In this document: one piece after another, positions 58,789-64,000 of the stretch | Layout: each line of letters begins with the position of its first letter | Numbering within the stretch: position 1 is the stretch's first letter | DNA from: Reyranella sp. CPCC 100927 | GTDB taxonomy: Bacteria; Pseudomonadota; Alphaproteobacteria; Reyranellales; Reyranellaceae | Direction: 5' to 3' | DNA length: 64,000 nt | Assembly (NCBI RefSeq): GCF_007859315.1 | Contig: NZ_VOHA01000001.1 | Coordinates: 496,001-560,000, forward strand | Notes under the pieces: generated by a model | Databases searched by the model: none | What the model saw: the letters and a program-made list of their open reading frames with translations, nothing else | Told to the model about the DNA's origin: nothing | Translations under genes and position numbers: made by a program

Positions 58789-59754
58789 TCATTTCTGCCG
58801 GCCCGGCGACGCATCGTCCCGCAACAGCGGTGACGAATGCAGTCGCTCGCCCATCAGGCCGCGTGGCCGAAAAACTAGCATGGCGATCAGCAGCACGCCT
58901 ATCAGGATGGCCTGGATGGCACCGCCCTGGACCTGCAGCGTGCTCGGCACGATCTGCACGACGAGGACACCCGACAGGCTCCACAGCGCCCACACGACGA
59001 AGGCGCCCAGCACGGCCCCGGCGTTGTTGCCGCTGCCGCCCACGATCAGCATCGCCCAGATCTGGAACGTCAGGATCGCCAGGAAATCGTAGGGGCTGAC
59101 ATAGCCGATGAAGGCTGCGTACAGCGCGCCGGCCAGGCCCATCGGCGCGGCGCCCAGCACGAAGGCGGTCAGCCGCATGCGATCGACGTCTTTGCCCAGG
59201 GCGGCAGCGGCGACCTCGTCCTCGCGCACGGCGCGTAGCGCCCGGCCCCAGGGCGAGCGCACCAGCCGCTCCAGCATCAGGTAGACGACCGCCAGCACGA
59301 CGGCTACCAGCGCCAGGAAGGCGAGCCCGAACCAGAACGGCGGCAGGTCGGCGAACGGCTTGGCGATGCCGGCAATACCGCGGCCGCCGCCGGTGATGCC
59401 TTCCAGGTTCAGCGCCAGATGGTTGATGGCGGCGGCGATGCCGAAGGTGGCCAGCGCCAGATAGTCCGTGCGCAGCCGGATGGTGAGGCGGCCGATGGCG
59501 AGCGCCACCAGGACGGTCACGACCATTGCCGCCGCCAGCGCCGCGATCACCGGCCAGTCCAGGCCGCCGACGTGCTCGTGCTGCGCCGGCGCCGTCAGCG
59601 CGGCGTAGGTATAGGCGCCGATCGCCATGAAGCCCACCACGCCGGCGTTGAACTGGCCGGAGAAACCCCATTGCAGGTTGAGGCCCAGGGTGGCGATCGC
59701 GAAGATCGAGGCCACGGTGGCGAAGAACACCAGGTAGGAGAGAATTCCCATCAT
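58789..59754 (-). CDS. livM: Branched-chain amino acid-type ABC transporter permease (LivM)
   Basis: A 321-residue permease from the ATG at 59754, which overlaps the livH stop by 4 nt. It has about eight to nine membrane helices, such as ILSYLVFFATVASIFAIATLGLNLQWGFSGQFNAGVVGFMAIGAYTYA and VIAALAAAMVVTVLVALAIGRLTIRLRTDYLALATFGIAAAINH. The EAA-like loop reads ALRAVREDEVAAAALGKDVDRMRLTAFVLGA. It pairs with LivH. The assignment to a liv-type importer is firm; the substrate is not. Confidence 0.92.
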   Translation of the reverse strand: MMGILSYLVFFATVASIFAIATLGLNLQWGFSGQFNAGVVGFMAIGAYTYAALTAPAQHEHVGGLDWPVIAALAAAMVVTVLVALAIGRLTIRLRTDYLALATFGIAAAINHLALNLEGITGGGRGIAGIAKPFADLPPFWFGLAFLALVAVVLAVVYLMLERLVRSPWGRALRAVREDEVAAAALGKDVDRMRLTAFVLGAAPMGLAGALYAAFIGYVSPYDFLAILTFQIWAMLIVGGSGNNAGAVLGAFVVWALWSLSGVLVVQIVPSTLQVQGGAIQAILIGVLLIAMLVFRPRGLMGERLHSSPLLRDDASPGRQK

Positions 59755-60644
59755 TTGCCGAACAGCCCCTTGGGCCGCAGCAGGAAGCAGGCCAGCATGA
59801 TCAGGAACGGCACGGTCGCCTTGTAGCTGGTGGGCAGCACCAGCACCGACAGGTTCTCGGCGACGCCGACCAGCAGACCGCCGATCACGGCACCCGGTAT
59901 GCTGCCGACGCCACCCAGCACCGCGGCGGTGAACAGCGGCAGCAGCAGGTTGGCGCCCATCTCGGGCCGCAGCTGCACCGTCAGCCCGAACAAGGTCCCC
60001 GCCAGCGCGCCCAGCATGCCGCTCACGATCCAGGTCCAGCGGACCGCGGCCTCGGGATCGATGGCGCAGGCCTGCGCCAGTGCCGTGTTCTCCGCCACGG
60101 CGCGCATCGCCAGGCCGACGCGGGTGCGGTTCAGCAGCCACCACAGCGCCACGAGCGCCAGGACCGTGACGGCCAGCACCAGGATCTGGTCCGGCATCAC
60201 GCGCACGTCGCCCGGCAGCAGCACCGCGATCTGGATCTCGCGGCTGTAGTACTCCGGCTGGGTGCCGAACATCAGCAGCACGATGTGGCGCAGCACCAGG
60301 GCCAGCCCGAACGAAGCGAAGATCAGCACCAGCGGTCCGGCGCCGCGACGGCGCAACGGCCGGAAGACGACGATATCGGACACCAGTGCCACGACCGCCG
60401 TCACGGCCAGGCCGACCGCGAGCGCAACCCCCAGGAAGCCGCCGAATGAAAACGGGCCCAGCGGCGCGCCCGTGCCGCCGTAGGCCAGCACCGCGGCCAG
60501 CGCCGCATAGCCGCCGACGGTGAGCAATTCGGCGTAACCGAAATTGGCGAAGCGCAGGATCGCCAGGCACAGCGTGATGCCGATGGCGCCCAGCGCGATC
60601 ACGGCGCCGGTCAGCAGGCCGTCGGTGAGGAGCTGCAGGATCAT
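59751..60644 (-). CDS. livH: Branched-chain amino acid-type ABC transporter permease (LivH)
   Basis: A 297-residue permease. It starts MILQLLTDGLLTGAVIALGAIGITLCLAILRFANFGYAELLTVGGYAAL, the LivH signature. The loop RTRVGLAMRAVAENTALAQACAIDPEAAVRWTWIVSGMLGALAG is the ATPase-coupling segment. VLGGVGSIPGAVIGGLLVGVAENL near the end is also conserved. Both ends overlap the neighbouring genes by 4 nt, so translation is coupled to livF and livM. Confidence 0.93.
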   Translation of the reverse strand: MILQLLTDGLLTGAVIALGAIGITLCLAILRFANFGYAELLTVGGYAALAAVLAYGGTGAPLGPFSFGGFLGVALAVGLAVTAVVALVSDIVVFRPLRRRGAGPLVLIFASFGLALVLRHIVLLMFGTQPEYYSREIQIAVLLPGDVRVMPDQILVLAVTVLALVALWWLLNRTRVGLAMRAVAENTALAQACAIDPEAAVRWTWIVSGMLGALAGTLFGLTVQLRPEMGANLLLPLFTAAVLGGVGSIPGAVIGGLLVGVAENLSVLVLPTSYKATVPFLIMLACFLLRPKGLFGK

Positions 60645-61366
60645 GCGACCCGCTCGCCCAGAAAGGCGCGCGTCAGGCGCGGATCGCGCGCCAGCGCCTC
60701 GGCTTTGTCGACCAGCACCGGCCGGCCCTGCACCAGCACGATGCCACGGTCCGACGCTGCCAGGCCGGCCTTCACGTTCTGCTCGACCATCAGCACGCCG
60801 ACGCCACCGGCCGAGATGCCGCGCACCGCGGCGAACACCTCCTGCGCTGCCTTGGGCGCCAGCCCGGCGCTGGGCTCGTCCAGTAGCAGCAGGCGCGGTT
60901 GCGTCATCAGTGCCCGCGCGATGGCCAGCACCTGGCGCTGGCCGCCCGACAGCGCGCCGCCGAGCTGGCGTCGCTTCTCGGCCAGCAAGGGAAAGCGCGC
61001 GTAGGCTTCGGCGATGCGTTCGCGCGTCACCTGGGGCGTGGTGCCGAAGCCGCCGGCGCGCAGGTTCTCCTCGACGGTGAGCGTCACGAAGACGTTCTGC
61101 ACCTGCGGCACGTAGCCGATGCCGGCGGCGATCGCGGCATGTGTCGGCACGCCAGCCAGGTCGCGGCCGTCCAGCCGGATCGCACCGCCCATGACCAGCA
61201 CCAGGCCGCAGATGGCCTTCATCAGGGTCGATTTGCCGGCGCCGTTGGGACCCAGCAGCACCACCATCTCGCTCGCGGACACTGACAGCGAGGCACCATC
61301 GACGATCGGCAGGTCACGGTGGTAGCCCGCTACCAGGTCGTGGACCTCCAAGAGAGGGCCGTTCAC
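60641..61366 (-). CDS. livF: ABC transporter ATPase (LivF)
   Basis: About 241 residues. The start is GTG 61366, overlapping the livG stop as GTGA. It begins NGPLLEVHDLVAGYHRDLPIVDGASL. Walker A is LLGPNGAGKSTLM, the signature LSGGQRQVLAIARALM and Walker B LLLLDEPSAGLAP, with the family end VLMVEQNVKAGLAASDRGIVLVQGRPVL. It powers the liv-type importer together with LivG at the inner membrane. Confidence 0.93.
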   Translation of the reverse strand: MNGPLLEVHDLVAGYHRDLPIVDGASLSVSASEMVVLLGPNGAGKSTLMKAICGLVLVMGGAIRLDGRDLAGVPTHAAIAAGIGYVPQVQNVFVTLTVEENLRAGGFGTTPQVTRERIAEAYARFPLLAEKRRQLGGALSGGQRQVLAIARALMTQPRLLLLDEPSAGLAPKAAQEVFAAVRGISAGGVGVLMVEQNVKAGLAASDRGIVLVQGRPVLVDKAEALARDPRLTRAFLGERVA

Positions 61367-62130
61367 GCCATATCTCCGAGATAGGCGTCGATCACGCGCG
61401 GGTCGGCGCGCACCGTGGCGGCATCGCCGACGACCAGCACCTGGCCCTGGGCCATCACCACGATGGGATGGCACAGGCGGGTCACCAGGTCGATGTTGTG
61501 CTCGATCACCAGGAAGCCGATGCCGCGTGCATTCAGTGCCTGGATGCGCTCGACGATGATCTCCAGCAGCGCCGCGTTGACGCCGGCCGCCGGTTCGTCG
61601 AGCAGGATGAAGCGCGGATCGGCCATCAGGGCGCGTGCCAGTTCCAGCAGCTTGAGCTGGCCGCCCGACAGGGTGCGCGCCGGTGCCAGCGCCAGCGGCC
61701 GCAGCGAGACGAAGTCGAGGATCTCCTCGGCCTTGTCGCGCAGCCGCGCCTCCTCGGCCCGCACGCGCGTGGGCATCACCCAGTTGCGCCAGAACGCCTC
61801 GCCGGCCTGATGCGGCGGCACCGTCATCAGGTTCTCGATCACCGACAGTTCGGCGAACGGTCGCGGGATCTGGAAAGTGCGGGCGATGCCCAGCGCGAAG
61901 ACGCGATGTGGCGCCAGGCCGTCGATGCGGGTGCCGGCGAAGCGGATCGTGCCCGAGTCGGGCCGGATCGCGCCGGCCAGCGCGTTGAACAGCGTGGTCT
62001 TGCCGGCGCCATTGGGACCGATCAGCGCCGTGATGGCGTCGACAGGAAGGGACAGGCTGACGCCGTCCACCGCCCGAAGTGCGCCGAACGACACCGTGAC
62101 GTTCTGCGTCTCCAGCATGACGGAGGTCAT
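61363..62130 (-). CDS. livG: ABC transporter ATPase (LivG)
   Basis: About 255 residues from the ATG at 62130; the ATG at 62118 is possible, and neither has a clear ribosome site. It shows MLETQNVTVSFGALRAVDGVSLSL, Walker A LIGPNGAGKTTLFN, TFQIPRPFAELSVIENLM, the signature LSGGQLKLLELARALM and Walker B FILLDEPAAGVN. It ends in the LivG-type VIEHNIDLVTRLCHPIVVMAQGQVL segment. It is the first gene of the seven-gene operon. Its start codon lies only 30 bp from that of the divergent dehydrogenase gene. Confidence 0.92.
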   Translation of the reverse strand: MTSVMLETQNVTVSFGALRAVDGVSLSLPVDAITALIGPNGAGKTTLFNALAGAIRPDSGTIRFAGTRIDGLAPHRVFALGIARTFQIPRPFAELSVIENLMTVPPHQAGEAFWRNWVMPTRVRAEEARLRDKAEEILDFVSLRPLALAPARTLSGGQLKLLELARALMADPRFILLDEPAAGVNAALLEIIVERIQALNARGIGFLVIEHNIDLVTRLCHPIVVMAQGQVLVVGDAATVRADPRVIDAYLGDMA

Positions 62131-62140
62131 ATACGGGAAC

Positions 62141-62154
62141 GGTATGCTAATACC
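62141..62154. promoter_or_regulatory. Small palindrome in the 30-bp divergent gap
   Basis: GGTATGCTAATACC has GGTAT/ATACC arms. It lies between the start codons of livG and the aspartate-dehydrogenase-like gene. It could be an operator for both, and TATGCT within it could serve as a -10 box. Confidence 0.4.
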
Positions 62155-62160
62155 AGCGTC

Positions 62161-62862
62161 ATGCCCACCGTCACGCTTGTCGGCCTCGGCCGCATCGGCA
62201 GCACGATCGCCCAGGCGCTCGATGCCGGCACGATCCCATCGCTCACCCTGGTCGGCCATATCCGGCGCGGCACGCCCGAGCCCGACCGCCATGCGGCACT
62301 GGCGGGCGCCGATATCGTGGTCGAGGCGGCGGCCGCCGCCGTGGTGCCTGACCTGGCACGCAGCGTCCTGCCGCAGGGCAAAACGCTGGTCGTGACCAGC
62401 GTCTCAGGCCTGTGGCTCGAGCCCGGATTGGACCAGCTTGGTGGCCGCATCATCGTGCCGTCGGGTGCGACGCTGGCACTGGATGCGCTGAAAGCGCTGG
62501 CGTTTCATGACCTGCGCCGCGTCAGCGCCTGCCTGCGCCTGCCCTCCGTCCACGCACCGGGTGAAGTCGACGACTACCGCGGGACCGCGCGCGATGCGGC
62601 CCGGCGCTTTCCGGGCCATGCCAACAACTTCGTCGCCACGGCGCTGGCGCTGGGTGTCGATGACTTTCCGGTCGAGGTGCGGCGCGACAACACGGTCGAA
62701 GGGCCGACCGTCGAGGTGTCGGTCGAGACCGATACCGCGGTGCTGTCGGCGCGCCTGTCGCACCGGCCCAGTCCGGCGCATCCCGAGGTATCGCGCAACA
62801 TCGCGCTCAGCGTCCTGGCCGTACTGCGTGATCTGGGGAGCGCCGTGCGCGTCGGCACATAG
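62161..62862 (+). CDS. Aspartate dehydrogenase-like protein (NadX/DUF108 family)
   Basis: A 233-residue NAD(P)-dependent dehydrogenase. The Rossmann motif is TVTLVGLGRIGSTIAQAL (residues 3-20). ADIVVEAAAAAVVPDLARSVLPQGKTLVVTSVSGLW is the family core. The C-terminal DUF108 part shows RRFPGHANNFVATALALGVDDFPVEVRRDNTVEGPTVEVSVE. Family members convert L-aspartate to iminoaspartate or oxaloacetate. Here the usual FPxNxNVAA text reads FPGHANNFVATA, so the substrate may differ. It diverges from the liv-type operon and is possibly co-regulated with it. No ribosome site is visible, so the mRNA may be leaderless. Confidence 0.82.
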   Translation: MPTVTLVGLGRIGSTIAQALDAGTIPSLTLVGHIRRGTPEPDRHAALAGADIVVEAAAAAVVPDLARSVLPQGKTLVVTSVSGLWLEPGLDQLGGRIIVPSGATLALDALKALAFHDLRRVSACLRLPSVHAPGEVDDYRGTARDAARRFPGHANNFVATALALGVDDFPVEVRRDNTVEGPTVEVSVETDTAVLSARLSHRPSPAHPEVSRNIALSVLAVLRDLGSAVRVGT

Positions 62863-62869
62863 AGGCGCG

Positions 62870-63643
62870 TTACGGCCGTACGCCCGGCGACTCCAGGGGC
62901 ATGCCGCGGGCGCGCTGCATCAGGAACAGCTCGAGCTGGACATACTCGGGCGAATCGTAGGCGTAGGGCTCGGCGCGCATGCCGACCAGGCAGTTGCGCA
63001 GGCGCCGCTTCAGCGAACCCAGGCCCTGCCATTCCAGGCGATAGATCGGATAGGCGGTGGGATGGCCCTGCGGAATGGTCGCACTGCCAAGCTTGCGGCT
63101 GTCGTTATCGTCGTGGCACTGCGCGCAGGACAGGTTCAGCTGGCCTTGCCGCTGCTTGAACAGCGCCGCGCCGGCGTCGATCGACGGCCGCAGGCGCGGA
63201 TCGTCTGATGGTGCGATCGGTTTGCCACGCGATTGCCGTGCCACATATGCGGTCAGTGCCAGCAGGTCGCGGCTTTCGCCCGCCAGTGCCTCGGCCTGCT
63301 GGTGATCGCGGCGGCAGAGGTTGATGCGCTGCTCGAGATCCACCGGCCGGCCGAGGCCGGCGTCGAACGCCGGATAGCGTGCGGCCACATCCGCCATGCT
63401 CTCGACGCCGCCGTGGCAATCGGCGCACGCCTTGTCGGCGGCGCCCACGCGCCGCGTCCACAGCGCGGCGCCGTCGCGCACCCACAGCATGGCGGGATTG
63501 GCCGTGTCGTCGTCCTGCATGGACTGCACGGACTTGCTCATGTCCTGGTAGCCGGAGCGTCGGGTGTCGGCTCGTTGCGCCAGTGCGATGGAGACGCCGA
63601 TGGTGCTGCCCACACAGAGGACGGCGATCAGAGTCTTGCTCAT
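62870..63643 (-). CDS. soxA: Sulfur oxidation c-type cytochrome SoxA
   Basis: A 257-residue dihaem-type SoxA. A signal peptide (LIAVLCVGSTIGVSIALAQ) sends it to the periplasm. Two CxxCH haem sites are present, C73-H77 (CADCH) and C173-H177 (CAQCH). The active-site Cys218 in RRLRNCLVG is the haem ligand that binds thiosulfate as cysteine persulfide in the SoxAX complex. PTAYPIYRLEWQGLGSLKRRLRNC is diagnostic. SoxAX joins thiosulfate to SoxYZ. The soxZ gene precedes it on the same strand, with a hairpin repeat in the gap; soxX would be expected outside the window or elsewhere. Confidence 0.95.
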   Translation of the reverse strand: MSKTLIAVLCVGSTIGVSIALAQRADTRRSGYQDMSKSVQSMQDDDTANPAMLWVRDGAALWTRRVGAADKACADCHGGVESMADVAARYPAFDAGLGRPVDLEQRINLCRRDHQQAEALAGESRDLLALTAYVARQSRGKPIAPSDDPRLRPSIDAGAALFKQRQGQLNLSCAQCHDDNDSRKLGSATIPQGHPTAYPIYRLEWQGLGSLKRRLRNCLVGMRAEPYAYDSPEYVQLELFLMQRARGMPLESPGVRP

Positions 63644-63652
63644 GACGACTCG

Positions 63653-63735
63653 TCATCCCGAGCGCAGCGAGGGATCTCCTGGGGAGACGCACTGTACGTC
63701 ACTTCGCAGAAGATCCCTCGCTGCGCTCGGGATGA
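63653..63735. repeat. Dispersed hairpin repeat between soxZ and soxA
   Basis: The arms TCATCCCGAGCGCAGCGAGG (plus GATC) and GATCCCTCGCTGCGCTCGGG (plus ATGA) are perfect complements. The element occupies most of the 100-nt gap inside the sox operon, so it could reduce read-through into soxA. Confidence 0.85.
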
Positions 63736-63743
63736 CAGCAGGC

Positions 63744-64000
63744 TCACGACGTGACCGTGATCGGGGCGGTCTCCTCGGCCGAGAAGCCGTCGTCACCGGT
63801 CCAGCGCAGGACAAGCTTCCCGCTCTCGGTCGCCACCGTGAAGAAGGCGATGAACGGGTTCGCCGCGATCGCCGGCGATAGCACCAGGTTGAAGACCTCG
63901 ACGCCGTTGTAGGTACAGGTGAAGCGCTGAATGATGTTGCGCGGGATCAGCGTGCCGTTGGTGCCGGCGCGAAAACCCGTCTCCATGGGATGCGAGATCA
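63744..64000 (-). CDS. soxZ: Thiosulfate oxidation carrier protein SoxZ (partial, 5' end beyond window)
   Basis: The 3' 85 codons of soxZ. The reading frame is open to the right edge, where it gives ISHPMETGFRAGTNG, the conserved SoxZ core, so the gene starts outside the window. The rest (LIPRNIIQRFTCTYNGVEVFNLVLSPAIAANPFIAFF...DDGFSAEETAPITVTS) matches the SoxZ C-terminal Ig-like fold. SoxZ pairs with SoxY, which carries sulfur intermediates in the periplasm. soxA lies just downstream. Confidence 0.93.
   Translation of the reverse strand, partial: ISHPMETGFRAGTNGTLIPRNIIQRFTCTYNGVEVFNLVLSPAIAANPFIAFFTVATESGKLVLRWTGDDGFSAEETAPITVTS

Noticed and set aside
58789-60570. A single 593-residue fused permease spanning livM and livH
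   Set aside because: The upstream part is a shadow frame of livH. livM starts at ATG 59754 with the usual 4-nt overlap with livH.
1-64000. tRNA or rRNA genes, prophage, IS elements
   Set aside because: I found no cloverleaf-like sequence in the intergenic gaps, no transposase or integrase gene and no phage structural genes.

Overview
The window reads as chromosomal DNA of a high-GC alphaproteobacterium. The support is the overall gene content: a phasin, a wax ester synthase-like acyltransferase, a CYP102-type P450, liv-type transporters, sox genes, and ring-hydroxylating oxygenases with SDRs. Dispersed intergenic palindromes of a kind common in that class also fit. I cannot place it to genus. 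I see no rRNA, tRNA, IS element, prophage or CRISPR array. I count 42 protein genes, one of them cut by the right edge.

Layout. (1) 1-3.7 kb: a maleylacetate-reductase-like Fe-alcohol dehydrogenase, a VOC protein and a GMC flavoprotein oxidoreductase. (2) 4.4-6.9 kb: a LuxR-type response regulator and a hybrid histidine kinase. (3) 7.5-22.4 kb: a four-gene two-partner secretion (TPS) operon. It holds a TpsB outer-membrane transporter, two paralogous TpsA exoproteins (about 1.9 and 1.4 kaa) and an exported TPR-CHAT protein with an intact His/Cys dyad. (4) 22.4-23.9 kb: two glycosyltransferase-like genes. (5) 23.9-36.8 kb: an oxidative catabolic cluster. It holds a TetR regulator, APH-like kinase, SnoaL-like protein, epimerase, LLM flavoenzyme, two Rieske oxygenases, two SDRs, an acyl-CoA ligase, an HSL-type hydrolase and a nitroreductase. 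Three near-identical 18-bp palindromes sit in its two divergent promoter regions, which suggests one regulon. (6) 36.9-44.8 kb: phasin, DUF445 protein, lipase-like hydrolase, WS/DGAT and a self-sufficient P450-reductase fusion, giving a lipid and storage theme. (7) 45.3-55.8 kb: a 2478-residue RTX protein combining an ExeM/NucH-like nuclease, a choice-of-anchor-I region and a 5'-nucleotidase-like domain, convergent with its likely type I secretion ABC transporter and HlyD adaptor. (8) 56.1-62.1 kb: a seven-gene liv-type ABC transporter operon ending in an aldo/keto reductase and a TIGR04076 protein. An aspartate-dehydrogenase-like gene diverges from it. (9) 62.9-64 kb: soxA and the 3' part of soxZ.

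The most unusual system is the TPS/CHAT operon. The two exoproteins share a 967-bp stretch in which I see no nucleotide difference. They differ by one internal passenger module of about 470 residues. Both end in an Arg-Arg-Arg motif followed by a CX6C pair, and they are translationally coupled to a caspase-like CHAT protein. This could be a surface adhesin pair that is processed or sensed by its own protease. That role is inference; the gene content and motifs are read directly.
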